From positions 21,001-85,000 of the forward strand of contig CAUYUJ010016070.1 of NCBI GenBank assembly GCA_963575745.1: a DNA stretch of 64,000 bases, written 5' to 3'. This document shows, piece after piece, positions 9,941-20,129 of the stretch; within the stretch, counting starts at the first letter, position 1, and the number at the start of each line of letters is the position of its first letter. Position numbers and translations under genes: made by a program. Below the pieces are notes generated by a model, which was not told the DNA's origin, ran no database searches, and was given only the letters and a program-made list of their open reading frames with translations. Origin of the DNA: Prorocentrum cordatum (Eukaryota > Sar > Dinophyceae > Prorocentrales > Prorocentraceae).

Positions 9941-10900
9941 TCAGGAAGACGACGGTGCGGTCCACGTGCTGGTGGAGGTGCTGAGGTTGGTGCTGGGCAG
10001 CGTGCCGGCAAGAAGAGGCACGAGCAGAGGTGCACGGCGATGGATCTGGTCTCTGATGCAGCTTGCGTCCGGCATGGTCTTCCTGACCTGCTCCTCGTGG
10101 GCGTTCTGGGGGGTCGGATACCAGCTCCTGCCTGGCCTCCTCCTGGGCTCTGCGCTTATCTGGCCGTCCTCGGCGCCATTGGCTGCCGCCTCCCTCTTTG
10201 CCGCCTCCTCCGCTGCCGCAGTGACCGTGGCGCGTTCCTCCTCCGCCTCGTATTGGTGCTGAGCGTGTTGGAGGGTTTCCTGTAGTGTGGGATCGGCGTC
10301 GCGGCCTCGCAAGCAATTGGTCGCCTGCTCAAAGAAGACCACGGCGGCTCCCTATTCTTGCCCCGACTTGGGCTTGCTGAGCTCATCGATGCGCACCTGC
10401 AGCCTGGCCAACTTCTCCTCCTGCTCTGTCAAAAGAGCCTGATCTTTGTCCAGCTTCTCTTGGGCCAGCTTGATGTCCTTCTGCTGCTGCTGCTGCTCGA
10501 CTTGCTCCTTGGTGCGGTCCCGCTGGGCCTCGCACGTTTTTTTCTCCCGCACGGCCCTGCACTCTGAGAAGCATCGTGGGACGTCGCCGCCTGCGTTGAC
10601 AGCCTCCTGCATCTCATCAACCTGCTTCTGAATGATGGTGTTGCTGTCGGTAACCAGCGGTGCGAGGTCGAGGTCCTCAGCTTGCTGCCGCCTCTCCTGG
10701 AGGTGGCCTCTGATCTTGCGGAGCTTAGCCTTGGCGGCGCCCTCGCTCTCCGAGGTGTTGCTGCTGTTGTTGCCGTCGCCCTGGGACTTCGCGCCGTCCT
10801 TGAGCTTCCCGCACTTCCAGCAGGAGTCGTAGCCCTCCCCGTTCTGAGACTCGCAGCTGCCGCAAGTCCACCTCATGCGCGAGTGGGTTCTGGGGGCCAT
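9941..10900 (-). pseudogene. LINE ORF1-like, RanBP2 zinc finger plus coiled coil
   Basis: An ATG at 10900 opens a frame whose N-terminus has the pattern W-x-C-x2-C-x10-C-x2-C (RMRWTCGSCESQNGEG, then SCWKCGK). This is a RanBP2-type zinc ribbon, a fold that usually binds single-stranded RNA or ubiquitin. It is followed by a Gln/Glu/Lys-rich segment with heptad-like leucines that should form a coiled coil (KLDKDQALLTEQEEKLARLQ). A TAG at about 10352 ends the frame, and the same frame then continues to 9941 (VVFFEQATNCLRG to the end), so one in-frame stop splits ORF1. LINE ORF1 proteins are nucleic-acid chaperones that often combine an RNA-binding module and a coiled coil; assignment here rests on position and composition. 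Confidence 0.55.
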
Positions 10901-11025
10901 CCGGCCCGCGAGGGCAATGCCACTTCGAAGTTGGCCCTCGCTTCACCGTGCGCCGCCTCTCTGCAGGCCAAGGGCGGGCTCGGCGCGAAATGGCTGAGAA
11001 GTGGAGGAGGCGGATGATGATGAGT

Positions 11026-11165
11026 AGGAGGAGGAGGAGGAGGAGGAGGAGGAGGAGGAGGAGGAGGAGGAGGAGCAGGAGGAGGAGGAGGAGGAGGAGG
11101 AGGAGGAGGAGGAGGAGGAGGAGGAGGAGGAGAGAGAAGGAAGGAAGAGGAGGAGGAAGGGAGGA
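11026..11165. repeat. GGA microsatellite upstream of LINE ORF1
   Basis: Nearly pure GGA tract lying about 120 bp upstream of the LINE ORF1 start codon. Confidence 0.95.
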
Positions 11166-11413
11166 GAGAACGAAAAGGAATGGAGTGCCCAAAGGGGGGA
11201 GTGCACAGCACGAAAGGTTCACACAGCCGAGCTATCTGCCACAAGACTTCACCCCTGCTGGGCCATGGGCCTCTCAGAAGCGCAACCCGTGGACGCCGAG
11301 GAGCGCCGCGGACACCGGACCCGCAGGGCGCAGGCCGCCGAGCAGACTCTGGTGAGCACGCGCCTGGCGGCCCTCGCCGCACACGCGCCCACGCGGCCGT
11401 CCTCGGGGTGGGA
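11166..11413. other. No recognisable gene
   Basis: G+C-rich unique sequence between the GGA tract and the family B MITE. Short frames are present on both strands, but no domain is recognisable. Confidence 0.3.
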
Positions 11414-11576
11414 TGAAGTCGGGCCTGTCCCTCTACCGGGGGGAACATTCAATAACAGTCAAAAAATAGGCCGGGGACTATTTTGCGGAGTATATCTGGG
11501 CATCTCTGGAGTTTTTTGGGGGGTATGTTTAATTTTTCGTCCAAAATCCCCCTGTAGGGGGGCACGCCCGACTTAA
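11414..11576 (-). mobile_element. MITE family B, copy 1
   Basis: The ends are inverted repeats: AAGTCGGGCCTGTCCCTCTA on the left and a right end whose complement reads TTAAGTCGGGCGTG. The interior carries the family landmark ATAGxCxxGGGACTATTTT. Flanking octamers GGGTGGGA and GGGTAGGG agree at six of eight positions, consistent with an eroded 8-bp target duplication. A minus-strand frame ending at 11449 reads through most of the element, but no function is recognised. Confidence 0.65.
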
Positions 11577-12236
11577 GGGTAGGGGCATGCACCCCGTCGC
11601 GCCCATCGAGGAGACGCACGTGGTCGCCATCGCGGAGACCCGCGACCGGCCGCGGGGGCCCGTCACCGGCCAACTCGGCAGCCAAGGCCGTGGACGCCTC
11701 GGGGCCGCTGGGCGAGCACAGGCCGCAGGTGCTTGCCCTCGCCTTGCGCCGCGTGGCCAGCCGCAGCGGCCCCCGCCGCCGTCGCCCGCGCAGCCTGGCG
11801 CACCCAAAGCGGGGCACGCAGTGGCCGAGGCCCTGGGCACAGGTGGAGGGCTTCTCCGCAGGGCGTGGGCGACCCGTCCTCCTCCTCCTCCTCCTCCTCC
11901 TCCTCCTCCTCCTCCTCCTCCTCCTCCTCCTCCTCCTCCTCGGGTCGCCTACGGCCCCGGGGGAAACCGTGCAGGCAAAGGGCAGGCACGGCATCACCTA
12001 AGCGGTGACTGGCAGTGGTGTTGGTGCACCTTGCGCGTGCCCGTGACCCGGTTGCCGGGTCTTGCCACTGCGAAGCAGTCTCATGGGCTCCAGGGAAGAC
12101 CCTCCGGCCTCAGCGCCAGCAGGCGGGTCGCACGTGCGCCAGCGCAGGTGCGCACGCAGTCTTCCCCAACTCCTGCGCCTCCTACGCCTCACCAAGACTT
12201 CCCTGCTGCAGACGAGGGTAGGGCGACAGCAAGGGA

Positions 12237-12237
<1 letters not shown>
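11577..12237. other. G+C-rich sequence with TCC tract, no recognised gene
   Basis: Two frames stay open: plus from 11587, minus from 11997 to 11449. The plus frame owes much of its length to the TCC tract at 11876-11941 and the GAC tract after 12238. Neither frame shows a recognisable domain. The minus frame portion near 11640-11760 (SGPEASTALAAELAGDG, DGDHVRLLDG) is protein-like, so a small exon is possible but not supported. Confidence 0.25.
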
Positions 12238-12283
<46 letters not shown>

Positions 12284-12419
12284 CAGAGGCGGCGGCAGCA
12301 GCGGCGGCGGCACCGGCGGCAGCCGCATCGGCGACGGCGGCAGCGCAACCAGACCGCGCCGACGCCGACGACGCCGACGACGCCAGCGACGCCGACGCCG
12401 ATGCCGACGCCGATATCGA

Positions 12420-12451
<32 letters not shown>

Positions 12452-12672
12452 ACGCTGACGCCGACGCCAACACCGACACTGACGCCGACGCCGACGTCGA
12501 CAACGACGACGACGTCGACGCCTACGACTCCGACGCCAACGCCGATGCCTACGACTCCGACGCCGACGCCGACGCCGACGCAAACGACGCCGACGCAAAC
12601 GACGACGACGACGACGACGACGACACCGATGACAGCAAAGGCGGCGCAGGCGACCCAGACGACGACGACGCC
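12238..12672. repeat. GAC/GCC trinucleotide tract
   Basis: Imperfect GAC, GCC and GAT triplets fill about 430 bp. The plus-strand frame reads poly-Asp/Ala and the others poly-Thr/Arg/Val, which is the signature of a microsatellite. Confidence 0.85.
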
Positions 12673-12674
12673 GA

Positions 12675-12895
12675 CCCGCAATGGAAGCTTGCACATCTCG
12701 GGCTTGCCCGAGATGCTGAGCTTACCAGTTTGAAACATGTCCCTACCCCTATGTTTAACATCACCTCATCTCGATGCCGATCTTAAGGATTCCCTCAGTT
12801 TCTGAGGGCCTATCCCTAAGATTGTCCTCGCATTTTGCTCGCCCATCTTAGGGATAGGGATAAGTTCGAGGCTGGTTATGAGCTTCCACTGCGGG
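12675..12895 (+). mobile_element. MITE family A, copy 1 (most complete)
   Basis: Outer termini CCCGCAATGGAAGCT (12675) and AGCTTCCACTGCGGG (ending 12895) are near-perfect inverse complements. Inner termini repeat this: ACCAGTTTGAAACATGTCCC against the complement of the right-hand side, ACCAGCCTCGAACTTATCCC. The interior has TCTCGATGCCGATCTTAAGG and two ATCTTAGGGAT-type blocks. Related copies are at 23650-23735, 25851-25965 and 47993-48148. A small hairpin (CTCGGGC/GCCCGAG) lies between outer and inner left termini. No open frame is conserved. Confidence 0.7.
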
Positions 12896-13210
12896 GGCCA
12901 GAAGCTGACCCCACCTCCGCCCGCGAGGGGGCGGATCAGCACGCCAATCCGCAAACGCCGTTCGCCACGCGGTGCCGCACGGTGGGCCGCCGCCAGCTGT
13001 CAGACCTCCTCCCCGGTGGGGGCCCTGCCGTCGGCGCGGGCAGGCAGGTCTCGCCGGAGGCGCTCGCTGTGGCCCTCCCTGGGGGTCGGGAGCGCAGTCG
13101 GCCAAAGCGCGCTGGGAGCGTCGCGGGGTGCCTGCAGGCAGCGGCGCTGCATGGCGACGACGCCAGCGTCGCCGCCCGCTCCCGCGCTTCGCCGGCGAGC
13201 CTCCGCAGCG
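12896..13210. other. No recognisable gene
   Basis: G+C-rich DNA with open frames on both strands but no recognisable motif. Confidence 0.3.
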
Positions 13211-13486
13211 GGCCAGGAGGAAGAGGAGGAGGAGGAGGAGGAGGAGGAGGAGGAGGAGGAGGAGGAGGAGGAGGGAGAAGAAGGAGCAAGAGGAGGAGGA
13301 AGAGGAGGACGAGAATGAGAAGGGAGTAGGAGGAGGAGGAGGAGGAGGAGGAGAAAGAGGAGGAGGAGGAGGAGGGAGGAGGAGGGAGGAGGAAGGACAG
13401 AGAGTAGGAGGAGAGAGGAAAGAGGAGGGAGGAGGGAGGAAGGAGAAGGATGGGGAGGAGGAGGAAGAGGAGGAGGAGGACCATTG
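13211..13486. repeat. GGA/GAA purine tract
   Basis: GGA repeat with AGA, GAA and GGG variants, making a purine-only strand of more than 250 bp with few interruptions. Confidence 0.9.
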
Positions 13487-13825
13487 TATACCCAAGACGC
13501 ACCAACGATGTTGCAATAAACCGTTCCTGAAAGTTCCTTCTTCATATACCCCTACAAGAATTTGTTTTCTTTGCGGGAAGTGCCCCATTGAAAGACAACC
13601 GTCTATGGATTCTCAATGTTGCAAAAAGCATAATCGCGGGACTTGCATGCCGCGCATCAGCGTGACGGTTGCGTCTTGACAGCCCTAAATAGCGCCAGAA
13701 CGAATTCTTGCGACGTCAACACCGCGAGTCAATGTGAATATTGCGGCCGTCCAACCCGAAATCGTGCCAGAACACACCGCTACCGTGACTTCACACCGCG
13801 ACGCAAAATGATTGTTGGAATGTTT
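13487..13825. other. Unique A+T-richer island, no recognised gene
   Basis: This stretch is less G+C-rich than its surroundings. No motif or repeat was recognised. Confidence 0.3.
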
Positions 13826-13828
13826 TTC

Positions 13829-13903
13829 GACGAATGTGCGCGGCGCGAAGGCGAGAGCCACATGGTAAAACCAACCGCTCTCCATCCGTGAAACTGCTAC
13901 AAA

Positions 13904-13973
<70 letters not shown>

Positions 13974-14125
13974 GAATGTGCGCGCGCCACGGCGAGAGCC
14001 ACATGTTGGAAACCACCCGCCATCCATTTTTTGAAATTGATACAATCGAATGCGCGCGGCGCTAAGGCGATAGCCACATAAAAAAACAGCCGCTTTCCAT
14101 CCTTGAAGCTTGATTGCAGTCTTCA
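13829..14125 (+). repeat. Three-copy tandem repeat containing 64 adenines
   Basis: Three imperfect units begin with CGAATGTGCGCGGCGC or a variant at about 13832, 13973 and 14048. Each continues with GGCGAxAGCCACAT and a CCxCCATCC block. The first unit ends in TTTT followed by an uninterrupted run of 64 A (13909-13972). Without that run the unit is about 75-80 bp. Confidence 0.7.
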
Positions 14126-14224
14126 AATCTCAGGACCATAGATGGTGGCGAAATATGAAGGGGGAACGCCCGGCCCGTTCTACCGACACGTATGCGGTTG
14201 AGACAGGAATGAGTTGTTCAGAAG

Positions 14225-14546
14225 GTAGAGGGATGCAGGAGATGAGAAGAAAGAGGAGGAGGAGGAGGAGGAGGAGGAGGAGGAGGAGGGTGAAGGGGGG
14301 GAGACGGAGGGGAAAGGCAGGATAACGGAAAAAGAAGGAGGGGGAGGAGGGAGGAGAAGGAGGAAGAGGAGGAGGATGAAGAGGAGGAGCTGGACGAGCG
14401 GAGAGGAGGAAGAGGAAGGAGGAATAAGGAGGACGATGGGGAGGAGGAGGAGGAGGAGGAGGAGAAGGAGGAGGATGAGGAGCAGCAGCCGGATGGAGGG
14501 GGAGGAGGGGGAGAAGGAGGAGGAAGAGGAGAAGGAGGGGGAGTCA

Positions 14547-14583
<37 letters not shown>

Positions 14584-15545
14584 CGGCTGCGGCGTCGTTG
14601 GCGGCGGCGGTGCGCAGGTCCTGTTGAAGGCAGCCGTGTGGTCGAGCCTGTACCCGCCGTCGCCCAGACGCATGGACGAGCTCAGGAGCTTGGCCTCGCC
14701 GGAAGGCACCGAGGGCGGTGGAGGAGGAGGCAAAGGACCAAGGAGGAGGAGAAGGAACGGAGGAAGAGGAGGAGGCAGGAGGAGGAGGAGGAGGAGGAAG
14801 AAGAAGGAGGAGGAACGGAGGAGGACGAGGATGAGGAGGAGGAGGAGGAGGAGAAGTCAAGGAGGAGGAGGAGGAAGAGGATGCAACGGACCAAGAAGGA
14901 GGGGAACGAAGGAGGAGGAGGAGGAGGAGGAGGAGGAGGAAGGAGGAAGAGGAGGGGGAGGAGGGAGGAGGATGAGGAGGAGGAGTGAGGAGGAGGAGGA
15001 GGAGAGGAGGAGGAGGGAGAGGAGGAGGAGGAGGAGGAGGAGGAGGAGGAGGAGGAGAGGAGGAGGAGGAGGGGTCGTCGGCAGGCACGCCCACCAGGGC
15101 CGAGCGGCGGAGGACCGAGTCGTGCATGCACATCCCGACGACGCCCGACTGCGTCCCGGCTGTGCAGCTGCGCCGGTCGCACGGGCGCCCCGAGCCCGGC
15201 TGCGCGTGCGGCGTGTGGCGGCTGTTCTCGGGCCGCAGGGGCTGAGCGCTGGAAAGGATGAGGAGGCGGGGAGAAGGAGAGAGCGAGGAGGGAGGCATGG
15301 GGGGAGAGGGAGGCGGGAGGAGGGAGGAGGGAGGCGGGAGGAGGTAAGAGGGAGGGGGGAGTTGGGAGTAGGAGGAGGAGGCAGGAGGAGGAGGAGGAGG
15401 AGGAGGAGGAAGAGGCAGGAGGGGGGAGGAGGAGGAGGAGGAGGGAGGAGGAGGAGGAGGAGAGAGGAGGAGGAGGAGGAGGAGGAGGAGGAGGAGAGGA
15501 GGAGGAGGAGGAGGAGGAGGAGCAGGAGTTGGGAGGTGGGAGGGA
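14225..15545. repeat. 1.3 kb GGA-dominated tract
   Basis: Purine-rich GGA/AGA/GAG triplets dominate the plus strand. The main interruptions are a short GAC tract (about 14547-14582) and unique G+C-rich islands at about 14583-14720 and 15075-15250. Open frames in either strand encode Arg/Gly/Glu or Ser/Pro/Leu homopolymers and are not genes. Confidence 0.9.
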
Positions 15546-15770
15546 GGCTCTTTCTGGCGGCACGGTACCGCACAGTCTTCTTCGGGCCGCCGCTGGGCAC
15601 CCGTGCCCCGCCCACCCGTGCCTCCCGAGACAGCAAGCGCTCGGACGGTCACGGCGGGGCAGACACAGCGCCCGCGGCGCTGCCCGGGAGGACCCCCGGG
15701 GCCGAGACAGCTTTTGCGGGGTCGGCGCAGGCCGGCCGAGGGGCAGACCTCTCCCGCGCTGTTGCTGCTG
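15546..15770. other. Unique G+C-rich island between GGA and GAT tracts
   Basis: No domain is recognisable in any frame. It marks an abrupt switch from GGA repeats on the left to GAT repeats on the right. Confidence 0.3.
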
Positions 15771-15790
15771 CTGCTGATGGTGATGATGAC

Positions 15791-15860
<70 letters not shown>

Positions 15861-15907
15861 CTGATGCTGATGCTGATGCTGATGATGACGATGACGATGA
15901 CGATGAC

Positions 15908-15959
<52 letters not shown>

Positions 15960-16504
15960 ATGGTGACAAGAATGGCGATGGCGATGGCGATGGGGATGGG
16001 GATGGGGATGGGGATGGTGATGATGATGATGATGATGATGATACTGATAATGCTGATTGAGATGATGCTGATGATGAGAATGATAATAATGATGCTGATA
16101 ATGATGACGATAGTGATGGGTTAGGGGTGGGGATGGGGATAAGGATGGTGATGATGATGCTGATCATGTTTGTGATGATGCTGATGATGCTGATGATGGT
16201 GATGGGGTTGGGGATGGGGATGGGGATGGTGGTGGGAATGATGGTGATGATGCTGATGCTGATGATGGTTATGATGACGGGGATGAGGATGAGGATGATA
16301 ATGGGGATGGCGATGGGAATTGGGATGGAGATGATGATGGTGATGATGATGATGGTGTGGGTGATGCTGATCGGGAAAGTCATTGGGATGAGGATGTGAA
16401 TGGGTATGGGGATGGGGATGACGATAAGTGTGATGATGATGGTGATGATGGTGATGGTGACGGGTCTGGGAATGGGGATGGGATGTTGATGGGGTTCATG
16501 ACCT

Positions 16505-16536
<32 letters not shown>

Positions 16537-16708
16537 GTGATGGTGATGATGATGGGGATGGAAATGGGGTTGGGGATGGGGATGGGCATGATGATTCTGA
16601 TGACGTTGATGCTGATGACGCTGATGCTGATGGCGATGATGATGGGGATGGGGATTGGGAGGAGAATGGGGATGGGGATGAGGATGAGAATGATGATGGC
16701 GATGCTGA

Positions 16709-16741
<33 letters not shown>

Positions 16742-17514
16742 AATGATGGTGATGGTGATGGGGATGGGGAAGGGAGTGGGCATGGGGATGGGGACGGGGA
16801 TGATCATGATGACGGTGATGGTGATGATGCTGATGATGTTGGTGACGGTGACGGTGATGATGATGATGATGATGCTGATGGTGATGGTGATCGTGATGAT
16901 GGTGGTGTCGGTGATGGTGTTGGGTATGGGAATGGGCATGGGGATGGGGATGGGGATGATCATGATTATTATGATAATGATGGTGATGATGGGGATGTGA
17001 ATGGGGATGGGGATGGGGATGGGGATGATGATGATGATGATGATGATGGTGGTGGAGATGGTGATGGTGATGATGATGAGGACGGGAATGTGGATGGGGA
17101 TGATGATGACGATGATGATGATGTTGGTGACGATTTTGATCTTGGAGATGATGATGATGATGATGAAGATGAAGATGATGATGGTGATGATAATGATGAC
17201 CCGGATGCTGACGACGATGCTGCTGATGATGATGATGGTGATTCGGGCGGGTGGTAATGGCGCTGACCCAAATGGGGGGTGAAGAAAAAGGTACCAAGTG
17301 ATCTTTCAGGGCTCTTTTATGGCACCAGCTGGCTCCCAAAGTTTCCCTGACGCGCCTCTTTAGTGCGCTTTTCTTCACCCCCCATTTGGGCAACCCCCCT
17401 ACCACCCGCCCGAGTGATGGGGATGGGGATGGGGATGGTGATAGTGATTGTGGTGATGATGATTGTGGTGGCGATGATGGTGATTGCAAAGATGCTGATG
17501 GTGATGATGATGAA

Positions 17515-17575
<61 letters not shown>

Positions 17576-17930
17576 CGGGTGATGATGATGCTGATGGTGG
17601 TGATGAGGAAGGTGATGGTGATGATGCTGCTGATGATGATGATGGTGATGTTGATGATACGAATGGTGATGCTTATGATGATGGTGATGTTGATGTTGAT
17701 GATGATGATGATGGTGGTAGTGGTGATGATGATGGCGATGATGGCGTTTGGTGACGATGGTGATGGTGATGTTGATGATGGTGATTGTGATTGTGATGGT
17801 GATGGTAATAGAGATGAGGCTGATGGTGATGATCAAATGATTGAAATACGGGTGGTGATGATAGTGGTGGTGATGACGATGATGATGCTAATGATGCTGA
17901 CGCCGACGCCGACAACGACGAAGACGACGA
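15771..17930. repeat. 2.1 kb GAT microsatellite region
   Basis: GAT triplets with GGGGAT, GAC and GCTGAT variants, interrupted once by a MITE at 17243-17413. GGGGAT hexamers recur in blocks (for example about 15987-16015 and 16207-16230), suggesting local amplification of variant units. Poly-Met, poly-Asp and poly-His frames are artefacts of the repeat. Confidence 0.95.
17243..17413. mobile_element. MITE family D inserted in GAT microsatellite
   Basis: A 171-bp element with terminal inverted repeats of about 46 bp and only about five mismatches. The left end starts TCGGGCGGGTGGTA and includes CCCAAATGGGGGGTGAAGAA; the right end is its complement, finishing TACCACCCGCCCGA. It is flanked by GTGAT on both sides (17238-17242 and 17414-17418), a possible 5-bp target duplication, though the GAT context makes that hard to prove. 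It has no coding capacity. The host sequence is low-complexity GAT repeat on both sides, so the boundaries are sharp. Confidence 0.8.
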
Positions 17931-17959
17931 TTACGATGATGATTATGATTGGAACGGTG

Positions 17960-18165
17960 GTGGTGGTCATCATCATCATCATCACTACCATCATCACCAT
18001 CAGAGCCGTCCGCATCATCATCACCATCATCATCATCATCATCATCATCATCGTCGTCATCATCGTAAGCATCATAAGCATCATCATTATCACCATCATC
18101 ACCATCTCAACCGCCATCATCTTCGACAGCACCAGCATCATCATCGTCATCCAGAACACTCCGCG
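17960..18165. repeat. ATC microsatellite, opposite orientation
   Basis: ATC/CAT triplets on the plus strand, i.e. the reverse complement of the adjoining GAT tract. The switch occurs at about 17945-17965. Confidence 0.9.
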
Positions 18166-18375
18166 GGGCGCCCCCCCTGGCGCCGCGGGCAGATGCCGCG
18201 CGCCCAGGGGCCGCCCTTGCACGGCGGGCGCCCGCTGCACAGAGAGGTCCACAGGGCTGGCGGGCGCCACGGACCCCCGGGGTGCGCCCGCGGCGAGGCG
18301 GTGCCCGCGGGCGTGGCCCGGCTGGGGCGCGGCGAGCAGGGGCAACGACAGGGGGCGGGGGTGCATCGGGGGGAT

Positions 18376-18545
18376 CAGAGAAGGGAAAGGTACCCATACC
18401 TCTACCCCCTCACCCGTTTTCCCCTTTTGGGGCCTCTTTGGAGGCCCTCATCGCCACCGCTGGATTCGCCTCGAAATCCTGGTCAGAACGCAACCTGGGA
18501 GAGGTCCAGTGGGTAGCGGTATCGTTGCCTTTTGGTTTCCCCAGG
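18376..18545. mobile_element. Possible MITE, family F
   Basis: The left side GGGAAAGGTACCCATACCTC followed by TACCC is mirrored on the right by GGGTAGCGGTATCGTTGCC and TTTCCCC, giving imperfect inverted termini of about 30 bp. The interior is unique and non-coding. No target duplication was recognised. Confidence 0.35.
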
Positions 18546-18586
18546 GGACGCGTCGACCCCCGATCGTCAGTTCATCACTGGTAGAG

Positions 18587-18870
18587 TCAAGCCACGTGGC
18601 AAGGATGGGCAACCTTCCCTAGGGTACCCTTGCCTCCTCCTTGCCTCCTCGATCCCTCCTTGGCCACCTTTGTTGGCCGCGGTCTGCGCGGAAAGTGTCG
18701 GCATGGCCCTCCAAGGCCCTTGCATTCTTATCGCGCATCCTTATGATACGGGCCGGCTGTAGGGGGCCGATAGCCCACCCCACCTGGGAAGTTATCGGGC
18801 GATAGGCCGATTTCCAGGTTGATGTTTCCCCCCCTCTGCCAGTCCTTCCCTATCGTTGTCCTGCAAGTGC
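18587..18870 (+). repeat. Dispersed repeat R1, copy 2
   Basis: Homologous to 60-425, with the same order of landmarks (GGGCAACCTTCCC, GTTGGCCGCG, TCCAAGGCCC, ATCGCGCATCC, GTTGATGTTTCCCCCC, CCTATCGTTG). It lacks the block found at about 235-345 of copy 1. Confidence 0.6.
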
Positions 18871-19444
18871 GCAGAAAGCAGGGGCGGCCTAACCGACCCC
18901 TAGCAAACCATCCCCTTCTGCGACCTCTTCCTCGCCTCACCCCAAGGCGTATGCATGCTGCCAGAGGAAAGCTGGGAAGGCGACGACGACGTTACGGAAA
19001 GTGCTGGTAACGGTATGGGCCGCTTGGGCCGCGTACGATGAGAGCACGGGCAACGTTAAGGGGGGATCGGTCAGGAATTGTGGCTCAGCGTGTCGCTCCG
19101 CCGATGCTGGCCCACCAAGCTTCGGCGCAGCACGTGATCCACGTCTTGACACGGCATCAGCGTCCCGATTCTTTCCCGGCGTCCCGCCCTGCGGAACGGA
19201 GGGGCACGCTGTCCGCTCGCAGGGCACAGCGTGTCTCTCCGGGACCGCCGCCGCGGCACGATGCGCACAAGTTCCCGGCCGCAGCTTCCCAGGGTGATCG
19301 GCTGTTTTCGGCAGTTCACGGAGCTTCCCGCAGCCCAGGATGGTTTCAATCAGCCGCGCCTCTTCGAGGGCGTTCTGGGGGTGCCTGGATCGCCCCGAAC
19401 AGCCGACGGAGATCTGAAACATGGCTCGAACACCATCGGGGACG
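18871..19444. other. No recognisable gene
   Basis: Mixed composition. Frames of 90-136 codons exist on both strands without a recognisable motif; a minus frame spanning 18937-20184 (415 codons) crosses a foldback element and is probably fortuitous. Confidence 0.3.
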
Positions 19445-19630
19445 GTGATAGTCACCACCCGCCAAACCACCCCGACCCAACCCGAAGGCTTCAGTGTGCC
19501 CTCCATTTCCAGTGTGGGGGGGGTCGGGGGACATTGTAAAAACACATGGAGCCCGTACCCCCACCAACCCGAAACTCGGGTTAAATTCGAATCTTCGGGT
19601 TGGGTTGGTGTGGCATGGGGCCTATCTCGC
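19445..19630. mobile_element. MITE-like foldback, family G
   Basis: The left end contains GATAGTC and ACCACCCCGACCCAACCCGA. The right end, read as its complement, contains GATAGGC and ACACCAACCCAACCCGAAG. The imperfect inverted repeat therefore spans about 40 bp on each side. The interior has a second hairpin (CCCGAAACTCGGG). No coding capacity. Confidence 0.5.
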
Positions 19631-19894
19631 CGATCTACGATCGACGATGCAGTGGAGACCCACGCCAAGGGACGCCCTGCTCGCCTCCACAGCGCCATGG
19701 GCCCTTGGGAGCCGCTGGTCCTGCCATGGAGAGCGCGACGCTCCCGCGCCACAGATCGGTGGGCGTCCTGGGGTCTGGGTTTCCTGTGGAAGGTTTCTCG
19801 TGGAAGGTGTCCTCCTGGATCGACGATACATCGCCGATTTGAGGCGTTCCAAGAAAGGCCTTGCCTTCGGGGATCGAGACAGTTGTCATCTCTT

Positions 19895-19990
19895 CCTCGG
19901 CGGAAGGCGGAAGGCCGGCGGAAGTAGACCGAGGCCGCCTCCGCAGGCGGAAGCTGGCGGAAGGCTGGCGGAAGCTGGCGGAAGTGAAAG
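19895..19990 (+). repeat. GGCGGAAGCT minisatellite
   Basis: The unit GGCGGAAG(G/C)(C/T) occurs about eight times with variants. Confidence 0.7.
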
Positions 19991-20129
19991 ATGCGCCCCC
20001 AAGAGATGCAAACGTTTTTGGGGTTCAGGGTTTCCGAAATCGCCCAGGTCAATGTCCCCCCCCCCGCTGAGCCGATCCCCATGATCCGGGCCGAGCGAAA
20101 GGGGGGGTTAGGGAAAGGGGGGGGGTACG

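Larger units (their letters stand above)
5200..10915 (-). mobile_element. Decayed LINE (non-LTR retrotransposon)
   Basis: Read on the minus strand, the segment carries, in the order expected for a LINE, a zinc-finger/coiled-coil ORF1 (10900-9941), an apurinic-type endonuclease (9401-8398), a reverse transcriptase (7853-6483), a zinc-knuckle-like CRAC motif (near 5965) and an RNase H domain (5906-5250). Most conserved parts lie in one frame but are separated by stops and frameshifts, so the copy is dead. It is also broken by a TCC microsatellite (9486-9600), a foldback element (about 9717-9900), repeat D1 (7835-7995) and a satellite-like insertion (about 5690-5880). The exact element ends are not resolved; no poly(A) tail or target duplication was seen. 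Confidence 0.8.

Noticed and set aside
16380-17489. 369-codon minus frame with many His residues, superficially a metal-binding protein
   Set aside because: The His runs are ATC/CAT microsatellite translated in one frame, and the frame crosses a MITE.
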